64,000 nt of DNA from an uncultured Paracoccaceae bacterium (GCA_945952025.1 CAMFGW010000001.1:1-64000); one strand, 5' to 3'; positions 17,269-28,588 are shown, counted from the stretch's first letter. Translations and numbers: made by a program. Notes: generated by a model not told the origin, from the letters alone.

Positions 17269-18933
17269 ATGGCGCGCCCCGGCCCGGCGCTGGTGCGGGC
17301 GGCCCTTGGCGTCGGGCTGATCCTGCCCTTTGCCGCCGCTGCCGCGATCACCCTTGCCGCGAGCTTCGGCCTTCTGCCGGCGCTTGGCGGGCAGGCCTTC
17401 GGGCTTGACCCCTGGGTGCGGCTTCTGGACCAGCCGGGGCTGGCGCGGTCCGTCGGGGTGACGCTTCTGGCGGGGCTTCTTGGCACCGCTCTCGCCCTTG
17501 GCCTGGCCTTCGGCCTTGTCTTTGCGCTGCGGGGGCGCGAGGGGCGGCTTGCGCGCCTGTTGCCGCCCTTCCTCGCCACGCCCCATGCGGCGCTGGCGAT
17601 CGGCCTTGCCTTCCTGATCGCGCCCTCGGGCTGGATCGGGCGGGCGCTCAGCCCCTGGGCGACCGGCTGGCTGACGCCGCCCGACTGGCCGGTGCCGCAG
17701 GACGGGGCGGGGCTGTCGCTGGCGCTGGGGCTTGCGGTGAAAGAGCTGCCCTTTCTGGCGCTGATGATGCTGGCGGCCCTGCCCCGGCTGCCGGTCGTGC
17801 GGCACCTCGCAGAGGGGGCGACGCTTGGCTACGGCGCTGCGCATGCCTGGGCCGGGCTGGTGGCGCCAGAGCTTTACCGGCTGGTCCGGCTGCCGGTCTA
17901 TGCAACGCTGGCCTTTTCGCTGTCCGTCGTCGACATGGCGCTGATCCTGGGCCCGACGCTGCCGCCCACGCTGCCGGTCGCGGCCGCGCGCTGGCTGATG
18001 GCGCCGGACCTGGCGCTTTACCTGCCGGGGCTGGCGGCGGCGACGCTTTGCGCGGGACTGGTGGCGCTGGGTTTCCTGGTCTGGTGGCTGGCCGAACGGG
18101 TCGCGGCAGCCCTCTTGCGCGCATGGCTCATGCGCGGGCAGCGAGCGAAGGGGTCCGGCCGCGTTTTGGGGTTCGCGGCAGCAGGCGCGGGGGTCGCGCT
18201 GGCGCTTGCCACCCTGTCCCTTGCCGCGCTTGCGGTCTGGACGCTCGCCTGGGGCTGGCGCTTCCCCGATGCCTGGCCCGAACGGCTGACGCTGCAAGGC
18301 TGGCAGAGCGCGGGACGCGAGGGGATCTGGGGGCTTGCGGCGCGCACGGCGGCCCTTGGGGTCGCGGCATCCCTTCTGTCGGTCCTTTGCGCGATCGCCT
18401 GGCTCGAGGCCGGGACGAGGGCGGGTCGCGAGGGGCCGGGGCGGATCGAGGGCGCGGTCTGGCTGCCGCTGCTTCTGCCGCAGGTGGCGCTGATGTTCGG
18501 GCTGCAGGTGATCGCGGCGCGGGCGGGGTTGGCGGGGGCTGCAGGCGCGGTCCTTTGGGGCCATGTGCTTTACGCCTTTCCCTATGCGCTTCTGGCGCTC
18601 GCCGGGCCCTGGCGGCGGCTCGACCCGCGGCTTCTTCAGGCCGGCGCTACACTTGGCGCCGGCCCTTGGCGGCGGCTCTTGACCCTGCGCCTGCCCCTGC
18701 TGCGCGGCCCCCTTCTGGCCGCCGCCGCGCTGGCGCTTTCGGTCTCGGTCGCGCTTTATGTGCCGACGCTCTTTCTGGGCGCGGGCCGGATTGCCACGCT
18801 GACGACCGAGGCGGTGGCGCTGGCGTCCGGGGCCGACCGGCGGCTGGGCGCGACCTATGCGCTTTTGCAGGCGGCGCTGCCGCTTCTGGCCTTCGCGCTC
18901 GCCGCCCTTCTGTCGCGGAAGGAGGGGGCATGA
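17269..18933 (+). CDS. ynjC: ABC transporter permease with two fused transmembrane halves (YnjC-like)
   Basis: 554-residue inner-membrane protein with two repeated permease units of about six helices each. These are split around a central basic loop (LRAWLMRGQRAKGSGR). The EAA-type cytoplasmic loops are recognisable near EGATLGYGAAHAWAGLVAPE in the first half and QAGATLGAGPWRRLLTLRLP in the second. This single-chain double permease is the architecture of YnjC and FbpB/ThiP relatives. The start at 17269 directly follows the ynjB stop; the same frame is open upstream but only within ynjB. Its stop overlaps the ATPase start (ATGA). Confidence 0.87.
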   Translation: MARPGPALVRAALGVGLILPFAAAAAITLAASFGLLPALGGQAFGLDPWVRLLDQPGLARSVGVTLLAGLLGTALALGLAFGLVFALRGREGRLARLLPPFLATPHAALAIGLAFLIAPSGWIGRALSPWATGWLTPPDWPVPQDGAGLSLALGLAVKELPFLALMMLAALPRLPVVRHLAEGATLGYGAAHAWAGLVAPELYRLVRLPVYATLAFSLSVVDMALILGPTLPPTLPVAAARWLMAPDLALYLPGLAAATLCAGLVALGFLVWWLAERVAAALLRAWLMRGQRAKGSGRVLGFAAAGAGVALALATLSLAALAVWTLAWGWRFPDAWPERLTLQGWQSAGREGIWGLAARTAALGVAASLLSVLCAIAWLEAGTRAGREGPGRIEGAVWLPLLLPQVALMFGLQVIAARAGLAGAAGAVLWGHVLYAFPYALLALAGPWRRLDPRLLQAGATLGAGPWRRLLTLRLPLLRGPLLAAAALALSVSVALYVPTLFLGAGRIATLTTEAVALASGADRRLGATYALLQAALPLLAFALAALLSRKEGA

Positions 18934-19571
18934 GCGGGCTCGCGCTCGACGCCGTTTCCCTTGCGCAGCCGGGCGCCGCGCCCCTCTTTGCCCCCCTGAT
19001 GCTGACGGTTCCCCCGGGGCAGGTCACGGTCGTCATGGGGCCGTCCGGCATCGGCAAGTCGACGCTGCTGGCCCATATCGCCGGCGTCCTCGGGCCGGAC
19101 TGGGTGACCAGGGGCCGCGTCACGCTCGACGGGCGCGACCTGGCGGGGGTTCCGGCAGAACGGCGGCGGGTCGGGCTGATGTTTCAGGACGCGCTTCTTT
19201 TTCCGCACCTCAGCGTTGGCGCCAACCTGGCTTTCGGCCTGGCGCCCGAGGTGCGTGGCCGGGCGGCGCGGCGGGCGGCGGTCGAAGAGGCGCTGCGGCA
19301 GGCCGGAATGGCGGGCCTCGCGGACCGCGATCCCGCAAGCCTTTCGGGCGGCCAGGCCGCGCGCGTGGCGCTGATGCGCACGCTTCTGGCACGGCCCCGC
19401 GCGCTCTTGCTGGACGAGCCCTTCTCGCGCCTCGACACGGCCCTTCGGGCCGATCTGCGCGCCTTCGTCTTTGCCCATGCGACGGCCGCCGCGATTCCCG
19501 TCCTTCTGGTCACGCATGATGCGGCGGATGCGGCGGCGGCGGCTGGGCCGGTGATTCAGCTTCGGCCCTGA
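18930..19571 (+). CDS. ynjD: ABC transporter ATP-binding protein (YnjD-like)
   Basis: 213-residue ATPase that energises the YnjBC-type transporter. Walker A is GPSGIGKST (about 33-41). The Q-loop is GLMFQDALLFPHLS, the ABC signature is SLSGGQAARVAL, Walker B is ALLLDEPFSRLD and the switch histidine is in LLVTHDAADA. The short length and the absence of a C-terminal regulatory domain match YnjD. It is the last gene of the coupled operon that begins at 13268. The rpsT promoter lies just downstream. Confidence 0.9.
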   Translation: MSGLALDAVSLAQPGAAPLFAPLMLTVPPGQVTVVMGPSGIGKSTLLAHIAGVLGPDWVTRGRVTLDGRDLAGVPAERRRVGLMFQDALLFPHLSVGANLAFGLAPEVRGRAARRAAVEEALRQAGMAGLADRDPASLSGGQAARVALMRTLLARPRALLLDEPFSRLDTALRADLRAFVFAHATAAAIPVLLVTHDAADAAAAAGPVIQLRP

Positions 19572-19602
19572 GAAAGGCGGGGAAATTTTCGCCCGGCGGC
19601 TG

Positions 19603-19630
19603 TTGACTTCACCCCGAGTCGGCCCTAGAA
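19603..19630 (+). promoter_or_regulatory. Probable rpsT promoter
   Basis: TTGACT (19603-19608) and CTAGAA (19625-19630) are separated by 16 bases, a housekeeping-sigma promoter for the ribosomal protein gene that starts at 19674. Confidence 0.6.
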
Positions 19631-19673
19631 GCGCGACTTCAGATTTACCCCTACCCAGACCGGAACCAGTTCA

Positions 19674-19943
19674 ATGGCCAATACGCCCCAGTCCAAGAAG
19701 CGCGCGCGCCAGTCCGAGCGTCGTCAGGACGTCAACAAGGCCCGCCGTTCGCGAATCCGCACCTTCCTGCGCAAGGTCGAAGAGGCGATCTCGTCCGGCA
19801 ATCAGGAAAACGCGGCGACCGCGCTGAAGAACGCGCAACCCGAGCTTGCCCGCGGCATCACCAAGGGTGTGCTTCACAAGAACACCGTGGCCCGCAAGAT
19901 GTCGCGTCTTGCCGCGCGCGTGAAGGCTCTGGCCACCGCCTGA
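19674..19943 (+). CDS. rpsT: 30S ribosomal protein S20
   Basis: 89-residue, strongly basic primary 16S rRNA-binding protein. The start [18 protein letters not shown] and the end [14 protein letters not shown] are canonical for S20, with the middle helix [11 protein letters not shown]. The gene is monocistronic: its own promoter is upstream and a strong intrinsic terminator lies 23 bases after the stop. It precedes dnaA, a common alphaproteobacterial order. Confidence 0.97.
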   Translation: MANTPQSKKRARQSERRQDVNKARRSRIRTFLRKVEEAISSGNQENAATALKNAQPELARGITKGVLHKNTVARKMSRLAARVKALATA

Positions 19944-19965
19944 TCCCAGGCGCTACGGCCTTTTG

Positions 19966-19998
19966 AAGGGGCGGGCCCGACCGGGCCGCGCCCCTTTT
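19966..19998 (+). terminator. Intrinsic terminator after rpsT
   Basis: GC-rich hairpin with AAGGGGC at its 5' end and GCCCCTT at its 3' end (an inner GGGCCCG/CGGGCC element strengthens it), followed by TTTTC. Confidence 0.75.
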
Positions 19999-19999
19999 C

Positions 20000-20467
20000 G
20001 CATTCTTATCTGATTTTCAAGGATTTTCTGCGGGCGCCGCACGCTTAGACCCCCGCCGGTCGCCCACCGAACACCCACAAATCGCCCCCTGTGGCGCTTC
20101 TGCACAGGGCCGCCAGATTCGTTTGGGCTATTCGGGCGTCAAGCGCAGAGTTCTGTTGCTAGCGCTTGATCGGGCGGGCTAGCGTCAGGGTGCGATTCAC
20201 TTCGTCCTGGGGGGACGGACAGTCGGACCAAGGGGGCGCCACCCCCGAAATCTCTGCTTTCGGCCGCGCCCTTGCGGTCAAGGTGACAGGATCTGGATGT
20301 GCTGCCGTGCTTCCTGACCTGCGACATCGACCATGCGACTGCCGTCAGGCAGCCGCATCGTTCTGTGTGCCCCGCCCCAGACCGGCCCCGGCCGGACTAC
20401 GCGAAGGATCGCCCGACCGGACAACGAGCCGGACCGGTGGGACGCAAGATGTGGGCGAGACAGAAGA
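20000..20467 (+). promoter_or_regulatory. Non-coding dnaA upstream region with symmetric elements
   Basis: About 470 bases without a supported gene. It contains a perfect 8-base inverted repeat TCAAGCGC/GCGCTTGA (20139-20146 and 20162-20169). A direct repeat GCTAGCG occurs at 20158-20164 and 20178-20184, exactly 20 bases apart. There are two CcrM-type GANTC sites (20116-20120, 20194-20198). One DnaA-box-like TTCTGCACA lies at 20098-20106, a single mismatch from TTWTNCACA. TTGCTA (20156) with CTAGCG (20179) could be a weak promoter. The arrangement suggests dnaA transcription control; no DnaA-box cluster or AT-rich unwinding element was seen, so an origin is not called. Confidence 0.45.
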
Positions 20468-21847
20468 ATGACTGACAAGACCTGGGGACAGGTGCAGGCC
20501 GACCTTCGCAAGATGCTGGGGGCGAACGCCTATTCGGCCTGGATCGAACCCCTGAGGCTCATGTCCGTGGACAAGGGCGTCGCGCGGATCGAGGTGCCGA
20601 CGAATTTCATGCGTGACTGGGTCGCGCGCAACTATGCCGAACCGATCCGGCAGCTGCTGAGCTCGGTCACCGGCGCAACGCTCGACCGGGTGGATTTCAC
20701 CGTGGCGCGCGTTCGACCGATTCCCGTGGCCGAGGTGACGGGGGCCGCCAAGGCCCCGCGCCCGTCCCGTGCGGCGGCCGCAGCAGCGGCCCGCGACGAC
20801 GGCGACCTGCCGGGTGCCGCCCTTGATGCGCGCTTCACCTTCGACACGTTCGTCGTCGGCAAGCCGAACGAGCTTGCCCACGCCGCTGCCCGCCGGGTGG
20901 CCGAATGCGGGCCCGTGACCTTCAACCCGCTTTTCCTTTACGGCGGCGTCGGGCTTGGCAAGACGCACCTCATGCACGCGATCGCGCATGAGATGCAGGT
21001 GCGCCAGCCCGAGCTTCGCGTCCTTTACCTGTCGGCCGAACAGTTCATGTACCGCTTCATCCAGGCGCTGCGCGACAAGCAGATCATGGATTTCAAGGAG
21101 CTGTTCCGGTCCGTCGACGTGCTGATGGTCGATGACGTGCAGTTCATCGCCGGCAAGGAATCGACGCAGGAAGAGTTCTTCCACACGTTCAATGCGCTCA
21201 TCGACCAGAACAAGCGCATCGTCATTTCCGCCGACCGCGCACCGGGCGAGATCAAGGATCTTGAGGACCGGATCAAGTCGCGGCTGCAGTGCGGGCTGGT
21301 CGTGGACCTGCACCCGACCGACTACGAGCTGCGCCTTGGCATCCTGCAGCAGAAGGCCGACTATTACCGCGCCCAGTATCCGGGGCTGGAGTTGGCGCCG
21401 GGCGTCCTGGAATTCCTGGCCCACCGGATCACGACGAACGTCCGCGTGCTGGAAGGCGCGCTGACCCGGCTTTTCGCCTTCGCGAGCCTTGTGGGCCGTG
21501 AAATCACGCTCGATTTGGCGCAGGATTGCCTTGCCGACATCCTGCGGGCGTCAGAGCGCAAGCTGACGATCGACGAGATCCAGCGCAAGGTGTCCGAGCA
21601 TTTCAACATCCGCCTGTCGGACATGATCGGCCCGAAGCGCACGCGCACCATCGCGCGGCCGCGCCAGATCGCCATGTATCTGGCCAAGCAGCTGACGACC
21701 CGCAGCCTGCCCGAAATCGGGCGCCGCTTCGGCGGCCGGGACCATACGACGATCATGCACGGCATCCGGGTGATCGATGAGCTGCGGCAGAGCGACCCGC
21801 AGATGGGCGAGGATGTGGACCTGCTTCGGCGGCTGCTCGAGGGCTGA
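20468..21847 (+). CDS. dnaA: Chromosomal replication initiator protein DnaA
   Basis: 459-residue AAA+ initiator. Domain I is MTDKTWGQVQADLRKMLGAN. Domain II is a short Ala-rich linker (about 95-115). Domain III contains Walker A GGVGLGKT (about 159-166), VDDVQFIAGKE with Walker B, and sensor/box VII elements. Domain IV ends in the DnaA-box recognition motif GRDHTTIMHGI. The ATG at 20468 gives the usual N-terminus; the frame is open further upstream but lacks DnaA sequence. dnaN follows after 110 bases. Confidence 0.97.
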   Translation: MTDKTWGQVQADLRKMLGANAYSAWIEPLRLMSVDKGVARIEVPTNFMRDWVARNYAEPIRQLLSSVTGATLDRVDFTVARVRPIPVAEVTGAAKAPRPSRAAAAAAARDDGDLPGAALDARFTFDTFVVGKPNELAHAAARRVAECGPVTFNPLFLYGGVGLGKTHLMHAIAHEMQVRQPELRVLYLSAEQFMYRFIQALRDKQIMDFKELFRSVDVLMVDDVQFIAGKESTQEEFFHTFNALIDQNKRIVISADRAPGEIKDLEDRIKSRLQCGLVVDLHPTDYELRLGILQQKADYYRAQYPGLELAPGVLEFLAHRITTNVRVLEGALTRLFAFASLVGREITLDLAQDCLADILRASERKLTIDEIQRKVSEHFNIRLSDMIGPKRTRTIARPRQIAMYLAKQLTTRSLPEIGRRFGGRDHTTIMHGIRVIDELRQSDPQMGEDVDLLRRLLEG

Positions 21848-21957
21848 CCCTCCTCTCGCGCTTTGAACTTGAGCAGGGCGCGAAATTTGCTAGGTTTCGC
21901 GTCCGGGTTCGTCCGGCCCTGTCCGGGCCGGTCAGCGCGCAAGACAGGGGACGAGTC

Positions 21958-23076
21958 ATGAAATTCAGCATCGAACGCGCGACGCTTCTGAAGGCGGTCG
22001 CCCAGGCGCAATCGGTGGTCGAGCGGCGCAACACGATCCCGATTCTTGCCAACGTGCTGATCGAGGCGGCAGAGGCCACCGTGTCGCTGCGAGCCACCGA
22101 CCTTGACATCGAGGTGACGGACAAGGTCCCCGCGATGGTCGAACGCGCGGGTGCTACCACGGTCAACGCCGTCCTTCTGCATGACATCGTGCGCAAGCTG
22201 CCCGATGGGGCGCTGGTGCAGATCGCATCGGACGCGGCGGCCGGGCGGCTCAGCGTGCAGGCGGGGCGGTCGAGCTTTTCGCTCGCGACGCTGCCGCGCG
22301 AGGATTTTCCGGTCATGGCCTCGACCGACTATGCCGCCAACTTCTCCTGCCCCGCGCCGGTCCTGCGGCGGCTCTTCGACAAGTCGAAGTTCGCAATTTC
22401 GACCGAAGAGACGCGCTATTACCTGAACGGGGTCTACCTGCATGTGGCGCAGGGCGAGGATGGCCCTGTCTTGCGCTGCGTGGCGACCGACGGGCACCGG
22501 CTGGCGCGGATCGACGCGCCCCTGCCGGACGGCGCGCAGGGGATGCCAGGGGTGATCGTGCCGCGCAAGACGGTGCTGGAACTGCGCAAGCTTCTGGACG
22601 ATGACGAGACGCAGATCGCCGTTTCGGTCAGCGAGACGAAGGTGCGGCTGGCCACGCCGCAGATCACGCTGACCTCGAAGGTCATCGACGGCACCTTCCC
22701 GGACTATTCCCGCGTCATCCCGATTGCAAACACCCGCCGGCTGGAGGTCGACGCGGCCGAGTTTGCGCGGGCCGTCGACCGGGTGGCGACGGTGTCGTCG
22801 GAACGCTCGCGCGCGGTGAAGCTGCAACTGGACGAGGACCGGCTCATCCTGTCGGTCACAGCGCCCGACAGCGGCGCGGCCGAGGAAGAGCTGGCCGTGG
22901 CCTATGGCGACGAGCGGCTCGATATCGGCTTCAACGCCAAGTATCTCCTGGAAATCGCCAGCCAGGTCGACCGCGAGAATGCGGTTTTCCTGTTCAATTC
23001 ATCGGGCGATCCGACCCTGATGCGCGAGGGCGACGACACCTCGGCCATCTATGTCGTGATGCCGATGCGGGTGTGA
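21958..23076 (+). CDS. dnaN: DNA polymerase III beta subunit (sliding clamp)
   Basis: 372-residue ring-forming processivity clamp, which also recruits other replication and repair proteins. The N-terminus MKFSIERATLLKAVAQAQSV, the first-domain ERRNTIPILANVLIEA and the C-terminal SSGDPTLMREGDDTSAIYVVMPMRV are diagnostic. The length is that of the family (366-375). It lies between dnaA and recF in the standard replication order. Confidence 0.97.
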   Translation: MKFSIERATLLKAVAQAQSVVERRNTIPILANVLIEAAEATVSLRATDLDIEVTDKVPAMVERAGATTVNAVLLHDIVRKLPDGALVQIASDAAAGRLSVQAGRSSFSLATLPREDFPVMASTDYAANFSCPAPVLRRLFDKSKFAISTEETRYYLNGVYLHVAQGEDGPVLRCVATDGHRLARIDAPLPDGAQGMPGVIVPRKTVLELRKLLDDDETQIAVSVSETKVRLATPQITLTSKVIDGTFPDYSRVIPIANTRRLEVDAAEFARAVDRVATVSSERSRAVKLQLDEDRLILSVTAPDSGAAEEELAVAYGDERLDIGFNAKYLLEIASQVDRENAVFLFNSSGDPTLMREGDDTSAIYVVMPMRV

Positions 23077-23119
23077 CGGAAGCGCCTTTTCGCAGCGCCC
23101 GCCCCCAGTCGGATTGGCC

Positions 23120-24190
23120 ATGCTGACCCGGCTTTCGCTGTCGCATTTCCGCTCGCACCGCCAGACGCGCCTGACCTTCGACGGGCGGCCGGTGGTGTTT
23201 CACGGGCCGAACGGCGCGGGCAAGACCAACGTGCTCGAGGCGCTGTCACTTCTGTCGCCGGGGCGCGGGCTTCGGCGGGCTGCGCCGGTCGATCTGGTGC
23301 GGCGGCCAGAGGGGCTGGGCTGGAAGATCGGGGCCGACCTCGACGGGCACGAGGTCGAGGCGCAGGGCACCGTCGAGGGCGTCCGGGCGACGCGGATCGA
23401 CGGCAAGGCCGTGCCGCAACTGGCGCTGTCGCGCATCGCGCGCGTCCTGTGGCTGGTGCCGGCGATGGACCGGCTCTGGATCGACGGGGCAGAAGGGCGG
23501 CGGCGGTTCCTCGACCGATCCGCGCTTTCGCTCTTCCCCACGCATGGCGAGGCGGTCCTGGCCTATGAAAAGGCCATGCGCGACCGCAACCGCCTTCTGA
23601 AGGACGATGTGCGCGATCCGGGCTGGTATGCGGCGCTCGAGGCGCGGATGGCCGAGGCGGCGGAAGAGATCGGCGCGAACCGGCGCGCAACGGTCGAGCG
23701 GCTGGCGGCGGGTCAGGAGGACGAGGGGTTTCCGGTCGCGAGCCTGTCGATCGACGGGCAGGACGATGTGGCGCCGGGCGAGGATCTGGCGCTGGCGCTC
23801 GCCCGCGGACGCGAGAGGGACCGGGCCGCGGGGCGCACGCTTCTGGGCCCCCACCGGGCCGATCTGGCGGCGCGCTATGCGGCCAAGGACCAGCCGGCAG
23901 ACCTGTGCTCGACCGGCGAGCAGAAGGCGCTTCTGATCTCGCTCGTCCTGGCCAATGTGCGGGCGGTCCGGGCCGATACCGGGGCGGCGCCGCTGCTTCT
24001 TCTGGACGAGGTTGCGGCGCATCTCGACGGGGCCCGCGCGGCTCTGCTATTCGATGCGCTCTGTGCCATGGGTGCGCAGGCCTTCCTGACCGGCACGGGG
24101 CCCGAGGCCTTCACCAGCCTCGGGGCCCGAGCCCAGCGGTTCAGGGTGACGGATGCTCAGGGCGTGACAGAGGTCGAGGAGGATCCATGA
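23120..24190 (+). CDS. recF: DNA replication and repair protein RecF
   Basis: 356-residue SMC-like ATPase that loads RecA at gaps and helps restart forks. MLTRLSLSHFRSHRQTRL is the usual start; Walker A is GPNGAGKT (about 34-41). The signature region includes STGEQKALLISLVLANV, and Walker B is LLLLDEVAAHLD. The ATG at 23120 was chosen; a TTG two codons upstream is in frame. It ends in an ATGA overlap with a VOC-domain gene, which links it to two genes not usual at this locus. Confidence 0.95.
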   Translation: MLTRLSLSHFRSHRQTRLTFDGRPVVFHGPNGAGKTNVLEALSLLSPGRGLRRAAPVDLVRRPEGLGWKIGADLDGHEVEAQGTVEGVRATRIDGKAVPQLALSRIARVLWLVPAMDRLWIDGAEGRRRFLDRSALSLFPTHGEAVLAYEKAMRDRNRLLKDDVRDPGWYAALEARMAEAAEEIGANRRATVERLAAGQEDEGFPVASLSIDGQDDVAPGEDLALALARGRERDRAAGRTLLGPHRADLAARYAAKDQPADLCSTGEQKALLISLVLANVRAVRADTGAAPLLLLDEVAAHLDGARAALLFDALCAMGAQAFLTGTGPEAFTSLGARAQRFRVTDAQGVTEVEEDP

Positions 24191-24624
24191 GGACGGAACG
24201 GGTGACTTTGGTGACGCTGGGCGTCGCCGATCTGGACCGTGCGCGCGCCTTTTACGAGGCCTGGGGCTGGCGCCCCACGCAAGCGCAGGAAGGCGTGGTC
24301 TTCTACCAGATGCTGGGGGCCGTGCTGGCGCTTTTCGGGCGCGCGGACCTGGCCGAGGATCAGGGCCGGCCGGGTGCAACACTCGGGACCGGCGCCATGA
24401 CGCTGGCGCAGAATTTCGCGACGGAGGCCGAGGTCGATCAGGCCTACGCGGCCGCGCTGAAGGTGGGGGCGAGCGCGCTGGTCGCGCCGCGCAAGGTCTT
24501 CTGGGGCGGCTATTCGTCCTATGTCGCGGACCCCGACGGCCATGTCTGGGAGCTGGCGATGAACCCCTTCTGGCCCCTGGCCGCGGATGGCAGCCTGACC
24601 CTGCCGGGCGCGGGTGAGGCATGA
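24187..24624 (+). CDS. VOC (glyoxalase/bleomycin-resistance/dioxygenase) superfamily protein
   Basis: 145-residue single-chain VOC protein with two beta-alpha-beta-beta-beta modules: VTLVTLGVADLDRARAFYEA and, in the second, YSSYVADPDGHVWELAMNPF. The final E of HVWELA is a normal VOC metal ligand, but the other ligands are not clear, so a fold assignment is safer than an enzymatic one. It is coupled by ATGA to recF upstream and to the LysE gene downstream. Confidence 0.82.
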   Translation: MRTERVTLVTLGVADLDRARAFYEAWGWRPTQAQEGVVFYQMLGAVLALFGRADLAEDQGRPGATLGTGAMTLAQNFATEAEVDQAYAAALKVGASALVAPRKVFWGGYSSYVADPDGHVWELAMNPFWPLAADGSLTLPGAGEA

Positions 24625-25244
24625 CCGTCACGCTGCACAGCCTGGTCTTCTACGCGGGCGCGCTCGTCATCCTGTGGATCACCCCGGGGCCGGTCTTCAT
24701 CGCGCTGACCGCGCGCGCACTGTCGGGCGGCTTCCGGTCGGCATGGCCGCTCGCCCTTGGCGTCACGATCGGCGACATCGTCTGGCCGCTGACCGCCATC
24801 TTCGGCCTGACCTGGATCGCCGGGCAGTTCGGGCAGATCATGACGGTCCTGCACTGGGTCGCCGCCGCGATCTTCATCGTCATGGGCATCCTTCTGGTCC
24901 GCCATGCCCATGCGCCGATCGTGGGCGCCAACGGGCGGCTGACGCGCCCCGGCCTCTGGCCGGCCTTTTCGGCCGGTGTCGCGGCGGTGATCGGCAATCC
25001 GAAGGCGATCCTCTTCTACATGGGCGTCCTGCCGGGCTTCTTCGACCTGCGCCACGTCACAGGGCCGGACATTGCCGCGATCCTGTTCCTGTCGGCGCTG
25101 ATTCCGTTGATGGGCAACCTGCTGACGGCCTTCGTCTTCGGCCGTGCCCGGCACCTTTTCACCACGCCCGAGGCGCTTGCCCGGGTCAATATCGTCGCCG
25201 GTTGCCTGCTGGTTGCGGTCGGGCTGGTCATTCCGCTGCTGTGA
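24621..25244 (+). CDS. LysE/RhtB-family exporter
   Basis: 207-residue inner-membrane amino-acid or metabolite exporter with about six hydrophobic segments. The family N-terminus ALVILWITPGPVFIALTARA (PGP motif in the first helix) and GNPKAILFYMGVLPGFF are clear. It overlaps the VOC gene by four bases. Substrate unknown. The gyrB promoter begins about 23 bases after its stop, so it ends the recF transcription unit. Confidence 0.85.
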   Translation: MTVTLHSLVFYAGALVILWITPGPVFIALTARALSGGFRSAWPLALGVTIGDIVWPLTAIFGLTWIAGQFGQIMTVLHWVAAAIFIVMGILLVRHAHAPIVGANGRLTRPGLWPAFSAGVAAVIGNPKAILFYMGVLPGFFDLRHVTGPDIAAILFLSALIPLMGNLLTAFVFGRARHLFTTPEALARVNIVAGCLLVAVGLVIPLL

Positions 25245-25266
25245 CCCCCAAATATGGGGGTGGCCC

Positions 25267-27775
<2,509 letters not shown>

Positions 27776-27799
27776 GGGGCCCGGGGTAAGGCCCCCCGG
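27776..27799. terminator. GC hairpin between convergent gyrB and enoyl-CoA hydratase
   Basis: GGGGCC (27776-27781) can pair with GGCCCC (27790-27795), or CCGGGG with CCCCGG. It lies between two converging genes. There is no T tract, so it is a weak terminator at most. Confidence 0.35.
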
Positions 27800-27811
27800 C
27801 GCGCGCGCCGA

Positions 27812-28588
27812 TCAGCGATCGCGGTAGACGGGCGGGCGCTTTTCCAGGAAGGCGTTCATACCCTCTTTCTGGTCCTCGGTCCCGAAGAGCGACTGGAAGA
27901 GGCGGCGTTCGTTCAGGACGCCGGCGCTCAGGCTCATCTCATCGGCCTGATGCACCGCCTCTTTCGCGGCAAAAACGGCGATCTGCGATTTCTGTGCGAT
28001 GGCTTCGGCAGTCCCGAGCGCGTCGGCGATCAGCTCCGCCGCCGGCACGACGCGTGCGACAAGGCCCGCGCGTTCCGCCTCTGCGGCGTCCATCAGGCGG
28101 CCGGTCAGGTGCATCTCCATCGACTTCGCGCGGCCGATCAGGCGCGTGAGCCGCTGCGTGCCGCCCATGCCGGGGATGACGCCCAAGGTGATTTCCGGCT
28201 GGCCGAAGCGGGCGGTATCTGCCGCGATGATGAAGTCCGCCATCATGGCAAGCTCGCACCCCCCGCCCAGGCAATAGCCCGCGACGGCAGCGATCAGAGG
28301 CTTGCGGGTGGCGCGGATGCGGCCGGTGTCGTCGGCGTAAAGGTTGATGCGGAAGATCTCGGGGTAGGTCATCCCCGCCATTTCGCGGATGTCGGCCCCG
28401 GCGGCGAAGGCGCGGTCCGATCCGGTCAGGACGATCACGCGCACGGTGGGGTCGCGGTCGGCCTCGCCCAGCGCCTCGGCCAGTTCGCGCAGAAGTTCGG
28501 CATTCAGCGCATTCAGCGCCTTGGGGCGGTCGAGCCGGATGAGCGTAACGGGGCCATGGCGGTCGATCTTGAGCGTGACGGGGGGCAT
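27812..28588 (-). CDS. Enoyl-CoA hydratase/isomerase family protein
   Basis: 258-residue crotonase-fold enzyme, normally hydrating trans-2-enoyl-CoA in fatty-acid oxidation. The oxyanion-hole elements are AFAAGADIREMAG and YCLGGGCELAMMAD. The catalytic glutamates match the mitochondrial-type pattern (E in GGGCELA and in the following PEITLGVIPGMGGTQRL). The start ATG at 28588 has AGGAG seven bases upstream; the frame is open a further 20 codons without support. It stands alone between gyrB and mutM. Confidence 0.92.
   Translation of the reverse strand: MPPVTLKIDRHGPVTLIRLDRPKALNALNAELLRELAEALGEADRDPTVRVIVLTGSDRAFAAGADIREMAGMTYPEIFRINLYADDTGRIRATRKPLIAAVAGYCLGGGCELAMMADFIIAADTARFGQPEITLGVIPGMGGTQRLTRLIGRAKSMEMHLTGRLMDAAEAERAGLVARVVPAAELIADALGTAEAIAQKSQIAVFAAKEAVHQADEMSLSAGVLNERRLFQSLFGTEDQKEGMNAFLEKRPPVYRDR

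Noticed and set aside
20000-20467. Chromosomal origin upstream of dnaA
   Set aside because: Only one imperfect DnaA box and no AT-rich unwinding region or box cluster; proximity to dnaA alone is not evidence in alphaproteobacteria.
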